This document shows positions 9,082-17,746 of a stretch of DNA of 64,000 nt, piece by piece. The position numbers and the translations under genes were made by a program. The notes below the pieces were generated by a model. That model was not told the DNA's origin. It saw nothing but the letters and a program-made list of their open reading frames with translations, and searched no databases. Source of the DNA: Hyphomicrobiales bacterium (lineage in GTDB: Bacteria > Pseudomonadota > Alphaproteobacteria > Rhizobiales > Rhizobiaceae). Position 1 is the stretch's first letter. Every line of letters begins with the position of its first letter. The stretch is from contig UBMU01000026.1 in NCBI GenBank assembly GCA_900466605.1, positions 1-64,000 of the forward strand, in the 5' to 3' direction.

Positions 9082-9477
9082 ATGCTGATCTCGGAATTCG
9101 CCAGAGCCACTGATTTGCCGATAGATACGATCCGCTTCTACATCACAAAAGGGCTATTGAAGCCGGAGCGCAGCGCCAAGGGCGGCTCGAATCCTTACCA
9201 GGTCTTCAAGCAGGAAGACGTAACCGCCGCGCGGATGATCCGTCTGCAGCAAACGTTGGGATATTCGCTTGGCGAGATCCTGGCGCTCAACGAAGAATAT
9301 CGCGCCGGCGAGCACTCATCGGAGCGCACGGTCGAGGTCCTGCAGGTGCAGATTGCGCGGCTCGAGGAGAAAAAGGCCGCATTGGATGCGGCCCTGTCTT
9401 TCCTGCGCGGCAAGGTGGATTGGATCAGGGCGGGCAAGCCGGATGATGCGCCCCGCATTCAAGACTATCATTGCTGA
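9082..9477 (+). CDS. MerR-family transcriptional regulator
   Basis: A 131-residue activator. The N-terminal winged helix (about 1-70) begins LISEFARATDLPIDTIRFY, the canonical MerR helix-turn-helix and wing. A dimerising coiled coil follows at about 80-118. The short C-terminus has no CxC or paired-cysteine metal site; its only cysteine is the last residue. It therefore probably senses an organic molecule rather than a metal. It is divergent from the aldo/keto reductase, whose promoter has MerR-type geometry. Its last 10 bases overlap the convergent epimerase gene. Confidence 0.93.
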   Translation: MLISEFARATDLPIDTIRFYITKGLLKPERSAKGGSNPYQVFKQEDVTAARMIRLQQTLGYSLGEILALNEEYRAGEHSSERTVEVLQVQIARLEEKKAALDAALSFLRGKVDWIRAGKPDDAPRIQDYHC

Positions 9478-10493
9478 TCTGAGCCAAGCTCGGCCAAACC
9501 CTCTTGCCTCGAAATGATGGGCGCATAGTTGAGTTCCCGCCGGGCCTTGGCGATGTCGAACGACACTTCCACGGCGGAAGTGGCAAAGACCTGGAGCGTC
9601 AGAGGCGGAACAATCCGCCCGCCCGAAAGCTTTGCCAGAAGGTCGCCCATGGCAGCGACAATGCGGAGTAAGAAGCGCGGCACTGTCTTTTCCGGAACGA
9701 CCAGGCCCTGCGTTTCGATAAGGGACGATACCATGGTGCGGAACGGTACAGGCTCTCCGTCGGAGATGAAATAGACCTCGCCGCCGCGGCCCCGGCCGAG
9801 CGCCAATTCGACCGCATGGCAGAGATTGGCGATGTGGGTCGTCGAGGTCAGGTAGGTGCCGCCTGCAATCCAGGCGAACTTGCCGGAGCGTACGGCTTCC
9901 ACCAGCGTTGGTAGTGCGGTCGTGTCGTCACGGCCCCAGACGAAGCGGGGGCGCAGCACGATGACCGGGAATTCAGGATCATTGGCCGCCAGCGCGATCC
10001 GTTCCGCCGCTGCCTTGGTTCGGGAATAACCGCCCGCTGGCCTCACAGGCAAGGGGATGGTCTCGTCCACGTTGCATAGCGGCTTACCCGTCGCGAGAAC
10101 GGACTCAGTGCTGAGATGGATTACCTTGACGATACCGGCGGCACGGGCGGCGTCGAGCACGGCGCTCGTGCCGTCCTCGTTGATATTCCGCTGCTTCTCG
10201 GTCGCAGGACCGTGGTCAGTGTCGGCGGCGGCGTGGATCAAGGCATCGCAGCCTGCCATTCCAGCGGCAAGGGTGGCATCGAATAGATCACCCCGGAACG
10301 GAACTGCCCCGAGCTCCCGAACGATTTCCGTCGACCTATCACTGCGAACGAGCGCCGTTACCGCAATGCCTCGAGCAACGAAATGGCGGATCAGGTTGCG
10401 CCCGACATAGCCGCTGCCGCCGGTTAGGAAGATGCGGTGGAACGGGACGTGTTTATCCGTGGCCGCGGCCGGTGCGGCAATGCTGTCTGTCAT
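9468..10493 (-). CDS. NAD-dependent epimerase/dehydratase-family oxidoreductase
   Basis: A 341-residue extended SDR protein. The Rossmann motif GGSGYVG lies near residue 24 and the YxxxK catalytic pair is in GGYSRTK. It resembles the 3-beta-HSD or dihydroflavonol-reductase-like branch, which acts on hydroxy or keto groups of steroid-, flavonoid- or sugar-type substrates. The ATG at 10493 has GGTGA five bases upstream; a GTG three codons earlier is the alternative. It is followed upstream by a TetR gene on the same strand at a 26-base gap, so the two are probably co-transcribed and controlled by that regulator. Confidence 0.88.
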   Translation of the reverse strand: MTDSIAAPAAATDKHVPFHRIFLTGGSGYVGRNLIRHFVARGIAVTALVRSDRSTEIVRELGAVPFRGDLFDATLAAGMAGCDALIHAAADTDHGPATEKQRNINEDGTSAVLDAARAAGIVKVIHLSTESVLATGKPLCNVDETIPLPVRPAGGYSRTKAAAERIALAANDPEFPVIVLRPRFVWGRDDTTALPTLVEAVRSGKFAWIAGGTYLTSTTHIANLCHAVELALGRGRGGEVYFISDGEPVPFRTMVSSLIETQGLVVPEKTVPRFLLRIVAAMGDLLAKLSGGRIVPPLTLQVFATSAVEVSFDIAKARRELNYAPIISRQEGLAELGSDQQ

Positions 10494-10519
10494 GTCATTC
10501 ACCTAATGGTACTTGAGTG

Positions 10520-11104
10520 TCAGCCCGCCTTGACGCCGGGGAGATTGATTTCTTCCGGTTGCGCCGTCACGAGCCAGTTGATCTCGCGAAGAATCCTGTC
10601 GCGATCTTCGTGCGGGAAATGGTGGAAATCGAGATGTTCGAGGAATTTCAGTCCTTCGAGCGCCAGATAGGCAAGAAGCGCACCGCGCGCAGACTGAGAG
10701 GTCTCCTCGATGCGGGCGATGGTCCGGGCCTGGCTCTGCTGCATCTTCCCGCGCAATTCCGCATCGAGTGCAAGCGCGGCACTGAGGTTCAGCGCAACCG
10801 CCTTGAACTCCTCCGGCGGCGGTTCGGACGCAGCAAGGATTCGGCCTTTAATCGCGCGATCCTCGGGGGCATCGAGCTGCTCCTCTACCCCGGCATGAAA
10901 TGCGGTGTCACGCTCGAAGGCGCGATCGACGACGGCCTCGACCAGCGCCTGTTTGGACTTGTGGTCGTAAAGGACGCTTGCCTTGTTGACGCCCGCCTCC
11001 CTGGCAACGGCATCGATCGTCAGATTGGCGGCACCATCGCGCCCGACGACCCGTTCGGCTGCGTCGAGAACAGCCTGCTGATCGATAACCCTTTTCCTGC
11101 CCAT
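10520..11104 (-). CDS. TetR-family regulator
   Basis: A 194-residue repressor whose N-terminal helix-turn-helix (about 1-55) begins MGRKRVIDQQAVLDAAERVV. The C-terminal ligand domain has no specific signature. It lies immediately upstream of the epimerase gene on the same strand, so they form an operon. A strong 36-bp dyad begins nine bases before the ATG, which fits autorepression. I chose ATG 11104 over an upstream TTG. Confidence 0.9.
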   Translation of the reverse strand: MGRKRVIDQQAVLDAAERVVGRDGAANLTIDAVAREAGVNKASVLYDHKSKQALVEAVVDRAFERDTAFHAGVEEQLDAPEDRAIKGRILAASEPPPEEFKAVALNLSAALALDAELRGKMQQSQARTIARIEETSQSARGALLAYLALEGLKFLEHLDFHHFPHEDRDRILREINWLVTAQPEEINLPGVKAG

Positions 11105-11112
11105 CGCCTCAT

Positions 11113-11148
11113 CCAATTATTTCCAACCAGATGGTTATAAATAATTGG
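11113..11148. promoter_or_regulatory. Nested 36-bp dyad, TetR operator
   Basis: Perfect 10-bp outer arms CCAATTATTT (11113-11122) and AAATAATTGG (11139-11148) enclose an inner near-palindrome AACCAGATGGTT (11125-11136). Both share the centre 11130.5. The site is directly upstream of the TetR start, so it is almost certainly that protein's operator. Confidence 0.75.
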
Positions 11149-11273
11149 CATGATCTGTGTCAAGCGAGGTGAGGTACCCCTTACCCCTTGCCAATCCAGA
11201 ATGGACATTTCCCGTGAATAGGCTCGAGCGAGGCCTGATATTCACGGTCACCACAACCAGCCTTGGCGTGTCT

Positions 11274-11909
11274 TCAGTCCGAATTCTCGGTCGAGGGCCG
11301 ACGCTTTCCCGGCCAGGCGGTTAGCGCGATGTCGATCAGCCGCTTCAGTCGCACATTGCAGGCGCCGTCGCAGGCCTGGGCGGACATGCCCTGGATAATC
11401 GCACCATAGAAGCGCGCGAGCGTATCGGTGTCGGTTGCCGTCGGCAATTCGCCATCCTCAACGGCACGGTCGAAGCGGGCTTTGAGGGTCTGGATCGAAG
11501 CCTCGCGCAAGGCCGCCGTCATCCGCGCAACGGATGCGTTTTCTTCCGCATGCTGCAGGACGGCCGTCGAGACCATGCAACCTCGCGGCTTATCCGGCTG
11601 CGTGTCGCCGTCAGCGATATCATAAAGATAGAGGCTGAGGGCTTCGTAAACCGGAAGATTGGATTGCAGGATTTCCGACCGCCGGCTGTTTTCACGGGCA
11701 ATGCTGAAGTCGAGCGCCTGACGATACAATTCTTCCTTTGAGCCGAAAGTCGAATAGAGCGTGGGTGGATTGATCCCCATGGCTTTTGTGAGGTCGGCGG
11801 TCGAGGTTCCTTCATAGCCGCGTTCCCAGAACAGGCGTGCCGCAATATCGAGTCCGATGTCGCGATCGAGCACTCTCGGTCTGCCTCGTTTACGGATCGG
11901 ATTTTCCAT
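11274..11909 (-). CDS. TetR-family regulator of the adjacent SDR
   Basis: A 211-residue repressor with a typical N-terminal helix-turn-helix (GRPRVLDRDIGLDIAARLFW) and a TetR C-terminal domain of the COG1309 type, including a CMVSTAVLQ-like segment. I chose ATG 11909 since upstream sequence belongs to the operator region. It is divergent from an SDR gene starting at 11998. The 88-base gap holds two copies of an ATAGNGATCNCTAT palindrome, so it probably represses both genes. Confidence 0.92.
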   Translation of the reverse strand: MENPIRKRGRPRVLDRDIGLDIAARLFWERGYEGTSTADLTKAMGINPPTLYSTFGSKEELYRQALDFSIARENSRRSEILQSNLPVYEALSLYLYDIADGDTQPDKPRGCMVSTAVLQHAEENASVARMTAALREASIQTLKARFDRAVEDGELPTATDTDTLARFYGAIIQGMSAQACDGACNVRLKRLIDIALTAWPGKRRPSTENSD

Positions 11910-11913
11910 TAAA

Positions 11914-11974
11914 ATAGCGATCCCTATTAAAATGTTGACAGTCGGTTTTCTGCTTTTATTATAGGGATCACTAT
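11914..11974. promoter_or_regulatory. Twin ATAGNGATCNCTAT operators
   Basis: ATAGCGATCCCTAT (11914-11927) and ATAGGGATCACTAT (11961-11974) match at 13 of 14 positions when one is inverted. Their centres are 47 bp apart in the gap between the divergent TetR and SDR genes. One lies beside each start codon, which suits reciprocal repression by the TetR protein. Confidence 0.75.
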
Positions 11975-11997
11975 TTAATTTAGCAACGGAGTGATCC

Positions 11998-12771
11998 ATG
12001 TCCCAGAGACTGAGAAATAAGATAGCCCTGATCACCGGAAGTTCACGAGGTATCGGACGGGCAGCCGCCCTATCGTTCGCCAGGGAGGGGGCCGCGCTGA
12101 TTGGTGTGCACTACACCGCCAATGCGGATGCGGCTCATGCCACCATACGCGACATCGAGGCTCTCGGCGTCAAGGCCGTCGCCGTGAAGGCGGATCTCAG
12201 ACTTGGTAAGGAGGCGGCCGACAGCCTCTGGGCGCAGTTCAGCGAAGCCGCTATTACTGAAACGGGCTTGTCGGCTGTGGACATTGTCGTGAACAATGCC
12301 GGCATCGCGCCCGCATTGCCGTTAAAGCAGACGAGCGAAGCCGCGTTCGACGAGGTTATGACGATCAACTACAAGGCGCCTTTCTTCCTGATCCAGGCAG
12401 TCGCCGACCAAATTCGCGACAATGGCCGCATCATAAATGTCTCGACCGGGTTTACTCGGATCGCGGCGCCAACGCATCCGGCCTATGCAGCTTCCAAGGG
12501 GGCGCTAGAGACACTGACACTGGCGCTGGCACCTGAATTTGCGGCTCGGGGGATTACGGTCAATGCCGTACTGCCGGGTGTGACGGAAACGGATATGAAT
12601 GCCGAATGGCTGGCATCGCCGGACGCGCGCGCCGGCGCCGAAGCACTCTCGGTCTTCTCTCGTGTCGGTCGGGCAGAAGACGTCGCCGACGTCATCGTTT
12701 TCCTTGCATCAAACGATGCGCGCTGGACGACGGGCCAGATGATCGATGCGACGGGCGGTGCCCGGATCTGA
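11998..12771 (+). CDS. Short-chain dehydrogenase/reductase
   Basis: A classical 257-residue SDR (FabG-like) using NAD(P)H. The cofactor loop TGSSRGIG is at 13-20. NNAG and the serine-plus-YAASK catalytic set are intact, and a C-terminal TGG..I block closes the fold. It is adjacent to and divergent from a TetR repressor with twin operators, so it is inducible. The substrate is unknown. The TetR/SDR arrangement is common for enzymes that reduce quinones or reactive carbonyls. Confidence 0.92.
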   Translation: MSQRLRNKIALITGSSRGIGRAAALSFAREGAALIGVHYTANADAAHATIRDIEALGVKAVAVKADLRLGKEAADSLWAQFSEAAITETGLSAVDIVVNNAGIAPALPLKQTSEAAFDEVMTINYKAPFFLIQAVADQIRDNGRIINVSTGFTRIAAPTHPAYAASKGALETLTLALAPEFAARGITVNAVLPGVTETDMNAEWLASPDARAGAEALSVFSRVGRAEDVADVIVFLASNDARWTTGQMIDATGGARI

Positions 12772-13183
12772 TCGTAACCGAGGCGGCGCTGTGTTCGCAG
12801 CCGTTCAGACCACACGGTATGGAGCATATTCTTGACGAGGCGCCGGCTGAAATCCGGTTGCCCGTCAGCCCACTAGGCAGGACCGGGCCCGCTGAGCGCG
12901 ATCTTGGCGTCATCGAGGCGCGATCATTCCTCGTATTCCGGATGGCTCACCGCACCGAAACAGCAACTTGTCGACCAGATGCTGCGTTGTCTCCTTCGCT
13001 TGCGCGGGATCGCCCAACACCAAAGGCGACCGCGCACTGGGGATCTGCTTTTCGCGGGCGATTGAATGACGTGCGATAGGTCCAGATCCGTTCAAGACTG
13101 GTGAATGCAGAGTGGCTCGGTCAAAACCGCGCATCGGGCGGGCTTGGGAAGTCGCGGTCGCGACGGATTGGGCCGGGCTCGTT
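12772..13183. other. Intergenic gap, no recognisable gene
   Basis: The 412 bases between the SDR stop and the convergent clpP stop carry only short, signal-less frames. A leftward 74-codon frame (12910-13134) has no domain I recognise. This may be decayed coding sequence. Confidence 0.35.
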
Positions 13184-13807
13184 TCACGTCGCGCCGGGGT
13201 GGTCGGTGGTATGTTCCCGAACCGCGAGAATGCGGTCGATAAGGCCCCATTCCAGTGCCTCTTCCGCCGTCATGAAGCGGTCGCGATCCATTGCTTGCTC
13301 GAATTCCTCGTAGGTGCGACCGCAATGCTCGGCGTAGAGCCGTGTCATGCGATGCTTTGTCTTCTGCATTTCCTCGGCATGGATCAGCATATCCGACGCC
13401 TGTCCTTGGAATCCACCCAGCGGCTGATGAATATGGATGCTGGCATTGGGAAGCGCAGTTCGTTCGCCCGGCTGGCCGGACATCAACAGGAACGAGCCCA
13501 TTGAGCGGGCGGTTCCCATGCACAACGTATGCACCGGGGCGTGAATGTAACGCATCGTATCGTACATCGCGAGACCACTGGTTACGACGCCACCTGGCGA
13601 ATTGATGTAGAGATGGATCGGCCTTCTGGGGTTTTCGGCTTCGAGAAACAGCAATTGTGCGCACACAAGCGCCGAGACCGTGTCGTTCACCTCCCCGTTG
13701 AGGAAGATGATCCTCTCACGAAGCAGGCGGGAATAGATGTCGAAAGACCGTTCTCCTCTGCTGGATTGTTCGACGACCATAGGGACGAGTTGCATTGCTT
13801 CGCGCAT
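13184..13807 (-). CDS. clpP: ATP-dependent Clp protease proteolytic subunit paralogue
   Basis: A 207-residue ClpP serine peptidase, which forms tetradecamers fed by a ClpX or ClpA ATPase. The nucleophile serine lies in GTARSMGSF (usual GQAASMGAF), the histidine in HIHQPLGG, and the acidic partner follows in the DRDRFM region. I chose ATG 13807 because translation then begins MREAMQLVPMVVEQ, the normal ClpP N-terminus. No Clp ATPase, trigger factor or lon gene is adjacent, unlike the chromosomal clpPX locus, so this is an accessory paralogue. The changed residues around the active serine suggest a divergent or heteromeric subunit. Confidence 0.93.
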   Translation of the reverse strand: MREAMQLVPMVVEQSSRGERSFDIYSRLLRERIIFLNGEVNDTVSALVCAQLLFLEAENPRRPIHLYINSPGGVVTSGLAMYDTMRYIHAPVHTLCMGTARSMGSFLLMSGQPGERTALPNASIHIHQPLGGFQGQASDMLIHAEEMQKTKHRMTRLYAEHCGRTYEEFEQAMDRDRFMTAEEALEWGLIDRILAVREHTTDHPGAT

Positions 13808-13851
13808 CGGCGAACTCCAATCATTCGAAATTTTCGGGAGGGCTTGCCGCG

Positions 13852-14211
13852 TCAGGCGGCGAGCATGAGCGTCGGGCTGTTGCCGTTGGCAACCGTTTTC
13901 GTCAGCCGCTCGAAGGTCGCGCCGGTCAGCTCGTGGACGATCCGCAGGCTGGTTCCGCCCGATCCATTCGGGGCGATTGTGAAGGTGACGGTGCTTTCGA
14001 GATGGGGCGGGGTATCGTCGCGCAATTTGTAGCGGATTTCCTTGCCCGGCGTTTCGGAGAGCGACTGTGGATCGGCAAGCGTCTCCCTCGGCAGCCACTT
14101 CTCCCGGAATTCCGCGATGCTGATCGCCCGCCAGACCTTCTCCGGCGACGCGTCCAGCTCGTATCTCTGCTCGAAACCGCTTTCCTGCACCTTCGCCTTC
14201 ACGTCGTTCAT
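13852..14211 (-). CDS. SRPBCC / AHSA1-like protein
   Basis: A 119-residue START-like fold protein of the activator-of-Hsp90-ATPase-1 group, usually a small cytoplasmic ligand-binding protein. The YELDASPEKVWRAI opening and the WLP segment are typical. The family is usually about 140 residues, so this one is slightly short. Its ATG overlaps the stop of the upstream ArsR gene by four bases, so the two are translationally coupled, a pairing common across bacteria. The role is unclear; stress- or ligand-responsive binding is inferred. Confidence 0.85.
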   Translation of the reverse strand: MNDVKAKVQESGFEQRYELDASPEKVWRAISIAEFREKWLPRETLADPQSLSETPGKEIRYKLRDDTPPHLESTVTFTIAPNGSGGTSLRIVHELTGATFERLTKTVANGNSPTLMLAA

Positions 14212-14522
14212 TGATCCATATCCTTCAGCAAGAGCTTGAGAGCATCGATGCGAGCCGGCCAGTAGGCGCGGTATTTCGCCAGCCACTGCGCGATAAGGGC
14301 CAGCCCGTCCGGATCGACTTCATAGTTCATGAAACGGCCCTCCTTTTGTTCCCGCACCAGCCTTGCCGCTCGCAGTACAGCGAGATGTTGGGACATCGCC
14401 GGCTGGCTAATATCCATGCCCTGGCGCAGCGTGGTGGCATTCATGCTGCCGTTCGCGAGCTTTTCGAAAATCGTGCGGCGGGTCGGATCCGCCAGAGCGC
14501 GGAAAATATCATGTTCGATCAT
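14208..14522 (-). CDS. ArsR-family regulator
   Basis: A 104-residue winged-helix repressor, nearly all one domain. The recognition helix is in the SQPAMSQHLAVLR segment. No metal-binding cysteine pair is present, so it belongs to the non-metal group that is often paired with AHSA1-like proteins, as here. I chose ATG 14522 because a dyad CATAAG-N6-CTTATG lies right in front of it and the frame upstream has no initiation signal. Confidence 0.9.
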   Translation of the reverse strand: MIEHDIFRALADPTRRTIFEKLANGSMNATTLRQGMDISQPAMSQHLAVLRAARLVREQKEGRFMNYEVDPDGLALIAQWLAKYRAYWPARIDALKLLLKDMDQ

Positions 14523-14529
14523 GGTAACA

Positions 14530-14547
14530 CATAAGCACACACTTATG
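14530..14547. promoter_or_regulatory. ArsR operator candidate
   Basis: CATAAG (14530-14535) and CTTATG (14542-14547) form a perfect 6-bp inverted repeat with a six-base spacer. It begins eight bases upstream of the ArsR start codon, the expected place for autorepression of the ArsR/AHSA1 operon. Confidence 0.6.
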
Positions 14548-15132
14548 CGATTCGCAAGCCCGCCTTGGAACCCGAACGGAATTTCGTGGTGGCCGGATCG
14601 CGATACTGCAGTCGTCAAGCCCGACCCACAGCTGCTCGCCGAGCGCCTCTTGGAGTTTACGAGCGAGACGGGATGAGAACGAAGCTTGGTCATCGCGCCA
14701 CCTATGCTGCTCGGCTAAGGTGGTCACATATGGCAGATCCGTAGCTTGCCGGGCGAAGCTTGGAGAAGATCGCGGCGTGTGCCTGCAACGTTCCCACTGC
14801 AGCCAAGTTCACACCCATCTGCTTCGGTCGTGCAGGCGCTGGTGTGGCTAGCCGAATGGCATTTGTCGGTACGCCGGCACCGCCCTGCCGGTGAATAGTC
14901 TCCATACACTCACCGAAGCTGTCGCCACTGGCACCGGCCCTGACAGATATAACGAACTGCCCCACAAACGTTGCATTAGGGTCCTGTCGAAATTCCTCGC
15001 CGAGGAGTTCCGGGCGCTGCGGCCGCTATTTCATATCGAATCCTGATCTGCCGGAGCGCTATATGTTGGCGAAGCTCGAGCTTAGACGGTCGCTCCTGGA
15101 GTTTTGTCACACGCCTCCATAGACGATCTGCT
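14548..15132. other. Intergenic gap, possibly decayed coding sequence
   Basis: About 585 bases without a supportable gene. Leftward frames at 14702-14965 (87 codons) and 14976-15167 (63 codons) are open but lack ribosome-binding sites and known domains. Convergent remnants or a small mobile-element scar are possible, but I cannot show either. Confidence 0.35.
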
Positions 15133-15594
15133 TCACTCGCCTGAAGTTGCCAGAGCGCGATTGCCAACTACGATCCCGTTTAGCCCCTTTCGAAGTGACG
15201 CTACATTTGCTGGACCGTTCAAGCTGGCGAACTCCTCTTGGGCCGCTAACCACAGGGGTGAGGCCTTCTGGTGTAGGAGATCGCCTTCAGACGTCAGTTC
15301 GATGATCCGATAGCGCCCATCCGTCGGGGAAGGCTTCATGGAAACGAGACCGTCTCTCTCTAGAAAACCGACCATCTTCCCCATTGCCGTACGTTCGACG
15401 TCTAGGCGCTCGGCCAGCGCGTTGACGGTCGCGCTTCCAACTTCGGCCAGAGCCGCGAGAATAAGGAATTGCGTGATCTTCAATCCCACAGGTTCGAGAT
15501 GAGCATCATACAAACGGGTAATCTGTCGGCTCGCCTTGCGCATCGCGTTACAATTGCATTGGTCGATCCCCAGAGGTTGATTGGCCAACAACAT
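15133..15594 (-). CDS. MarR-family regulator
   Basis: A 153-residue winged-helix regulator. The core helix-turn-helix is in SATVNALAERLDVERTAMGK and the wing in KPSPTDGRYRII, where the DxR pair of MarR proteins is visible. Near the N-terminus it carries CNCNAMRKASRQITRLYD, a two-cysteine pattern (CxC) shared with a redox- or ligand-sensing MarR subgroup. The ATG at 15594 follows AAGGAACGG. It lies downstream of the SDR gene at 15664 on the same strand and is probably its regulator. Confidence 0.9.
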   Translation of the reverse strand: MLLANQPLGIDQCNCNAMRKASRQITRLYDAHLEPVGLKITQFLILAALAEVGSATVNALAERLDVERTAMGKMVGFLERDGLVSMKPSPTDGRYRIIELTSEGDLLHQKASPLWLAAQEEFASLNGPANVASLRKGLNGIVVGNRALATSGE

Positions 15595-15663
15595 TTCCGT
15601 TCCTTTCAATTTCGGGGCGTCCTTATGGTCCTTACAGAAGTCGCCTAACCGAGGGGAGGGGTC

Positions 15664-16380
15664 TTAGTACAGTCCCGCCGGAGGTGTGATGTAGCCGGGA
15701 ACCTCATCCGACAGCGTGCTCTTTAGCAGAACCGTACCCTTGTCGGCCATGATCTCGCTCTTTTTGGCCGCAAGCGCATCAAAGGTCTGGATTGCCACAT
15801 CCACAGGGCTGGTCTTCGGGACATCAATGCCGTTCGTGAGATCCGTATCCAGGAACCCGACGTGAAGTCCAAGCACCTGGATGCCGGGTTCCGCTAGGTG
15901 GAAGCGTAGCTGGTTCGTATAGCTCCAGGCGGCTGCTTTGGAGGCCGCGTATGGCGTCAGATAAGGTCGCGGAAGCCATACGATGTCGGAAAGGACGTTG
16001 ATGATGGCGGCGTGGTGATGCTTAGAGAGGCCAGGCTCGAACGCTTGTGTGACGCGGGCGAGACCATAAAAGTTTACGTCGAACAATGCCTTCGACTGCG
16101 CCTCGAAATCGGCCGCCAGTGGGTTGTCGATCAGCGCGGCAACGCCTGCATTATTGATCAGGATCGTCGTGTCTGCTGCAGTTGCGGCCGCGGCGCCAAC
16201 CGATGCCGGATCGGTGACGTCGATGCGGACTGGCACAATGCCGGGCTCGTCAAAGCCGTCCGTATTCCTCATGCCTGCATAGACGCTTTTTGCGCCGCGG
16301 CGAACCGCCTCACGTGCAAAGGCCAAGCCAAGGCCACGATTGGCGCCTGTAACGAAGATCGTTTCGTTGTTGATGTCCAT
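15664..16380 (-). CDS. Short-chain dehydrogenase/reductase
   Basis: A classical SDR of 238 residues. The cofactor loop TGANRGLG is near residue 10, NNAG is near 75, and the YAASKAA catalytic segment is intact. It is followed on the same strand by a MarR gene after 69 bases, so the two are probably co-expressed. The group includes reductases of small carbonyls. The substrate is unknown. Confidence 0.9.
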   Translation of the reverse strand: MDINNETIFVTGANRGLGLAFAREAVRRGAKSVYAGMRNTDGFDEPGIVPVRIDVTDPASVGAAAATAADTTILINNAGVAALIDNPLAADFEAQSKALFDVNFYGLARVTQAFEPGLSKHHHAAIINVLSDIVWLPRPYLTPYAASKAAAWSYTNQLRFHLAEPGIQVLGLHVGFLDTDLTNGIDVPKTSPVDVAIQTFDALAAKKSEIMADKGTVLLKSTLSDEVPGYITPPAGLY

Positions 16381-16444
16381 GATACGTCTCCTTGTCTTGC
16401 ATTGGCTGCCTGCGTCCTAGTGCGAGAACAGCTAATCGATGGGT

Positions 16445-16825
16445 TCAAAGGAAAAGTTGTTCGGGAAGGGCCCCTGCAAAGGCTGTCTTGAGGTGTTTGG
16501 CGAGCTCCACGACTGCGTCCACGGGGGACATACGGACGCTCACTCGCGGGACCGAACCATCCGGGTTGTGATTGATGAGCACGGTCGCATCCAGGTGTTT
16601 ACCGCTGGTAAGGCGTGCTTCGTATTCGAGAAGCGTCCTTGAGCCGAATGCCTCCAGAAGTGTTGGTGTCTGCCCGATGTAAAAGGTTCCGACGGCCTCG
16701 ACGACGCGTCGGATATTGTCGCGACCGACCACAGGGCCGCGGAGCAAGGAACTGATCAGTTCAGCGTCTTCGGTGAGATCGTCGAGAAAGGGATGCCGCT
16801 TTTCATGTGGGTTGGACTTTGCCAT
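16445..16825 (-). CDS. NTF2-like (SnoaL-type) protein
   Basis: A 126-residue cone-shaped NTF2 fold with the LLEAFGSRTLLEYEA and DAVVELAKHLKTA segments. Such proteins act as small isomerases, hydrolases or binding modules. It lies 18 bases downstream of the NmrA-family gene on the same strand, so it is almost certainly co-transcribed with it. No catalytic residue set can be assigned. Confidence 0.75.
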   Translation of the reverse strand: MAKSNPHEKRHPFLDDLTEDAELISSLLRGPVVGRDNIRRVVEAVGTFYIGQTPTLLEAFGSRTLLEYEARLTSGKHLDATVLINHNPDGSVPRVSVRMSPVDAVVELAKHLKTAFAGALPEQLFL

Positions 16826-16843
16826 TGCTTCTGACCTCCAGCG

Positions 16844-17725
16844 TCAGTGGAAAGCGTCGCGGTTCTTGGCGATGAATTCCGGGACCGAGAGGGCAGGGGT
16901 GCCTGTCACACGCTCAACGATGTCATTGGTGCCCGCGAAGATACCCTCCCGATAATTCTGCGCTACCTCGACAAGGTGTTGCACCAGAAACGGCGGAAAC
17001 TTGTAGAGCATCTCCATCTTGTCCTTAAATGCTTCGATCGATATCGGCGCGTATTTGATCTCTGCATCCAGAACCTCGCTCATGGCCGCTGCGATCTCCG
17101 TATGGTTCATTTCGACCGGGCCGTGGAGGGAGTAAATCTTCCCCTCATGACCTTCCGGCTTCGCCAGCAGATGCGCGATCACACGACCCTGGTCATCGGA
17201 GCTGATCGGCGCATGCCGACCGTTCTCGAACGGAAACTCGATCTTCTTCGACGCCCAGATTTCCTGTGCGAAATGTGGATAGACGAGCCAGTCGGCGAAG
17301 AAGGTGGGACGTAGATGCGTGGTTGCGACGCCCGACCAGTCAAACACACGTTCCGAGACCCAATGATCCTGCGCCGCATGGCTTGTGGATTCGCGACGAG
17401 CCGAGATTTGCGACATGTTCACGACCGCGGAGACGCCCGCCTCCTTTGCCGCCTGCGCAAAGTAGGCAGCAGCGCCGAGAATTCCCGGCGCGATGGGATG
17501 CAGAAAATACGCAGAACGAATGCCCTCCATGGCCGCGCGGATCTTGTCGACGTCAGTGAAGTCGCCGACTGCAATATCGACGCCTCTTGCCCGCAGTGCC
17601 TGTGCGCGGTCGTCATCCGAGCGAACGTAGGCTCGGACCTCCCTGCCAAGCTTGAGAAGCTCCTCGATCGTTGCGCTGCCGGTCCGTCCAGTTGCGCCGC
17701 TTACTAGAATGTCTGCCTTACTCAT
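16844..17725 (-). CDS. NmrA-family NAD(P)-binding protein
   Basis: A 293-residue atypical SDR (NmrA/QorB-like). The N-terminal motif GATGRTGS is near residue 10 and there is no YxxxK pair, as expected for the family. These proteins sense NADP(H) or reduce quinones. ATG 17725 has AGGAG eight bases upstream; a second ATG two codons earlier is too close to that site. Immediately upstream lie twin GAGCATATGCTC palindromes, so the gene and its NTF2-like partner are probably tightly repressed. Which regulator binds there is not clear. Confidence 0.88.
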   Translation of the reverse strand: MSKADILVSGATGRTGSATIEELLKLGREVRAYVRSDDDRAQALRARGVDIAVGDFTDVDKIRAAMEGIRSAYFLHPIAPGILGAAAYFAQAAKEAGVSAVVNMSQISARRESTSHAAQDHWVSERVFDWSGVATTHLRPTFFADWLVYPHFAQEIWASKKIEFPFENGRHAPISSDDQGRVIAHLLAKPEGHEGKIYSLHGPVEMNHTEIAAAMSEVLDAEIKYAPISIEAFKDKMEMLYKFPPFLVQHLVEVAQNYREGIFAGTNDIVERVTGTPALSVPEFIAKNRDAFH

Positions 17726-17746
17726 TGCCATGTCTCCTTTCATAAA

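Noticed and set aside
14976..15167. Insertion-sequence scar downstream of the MarR gene
   Set aside because: The sequence looked like a decayed element end but no inverted repeats or transposase homology could be shown.
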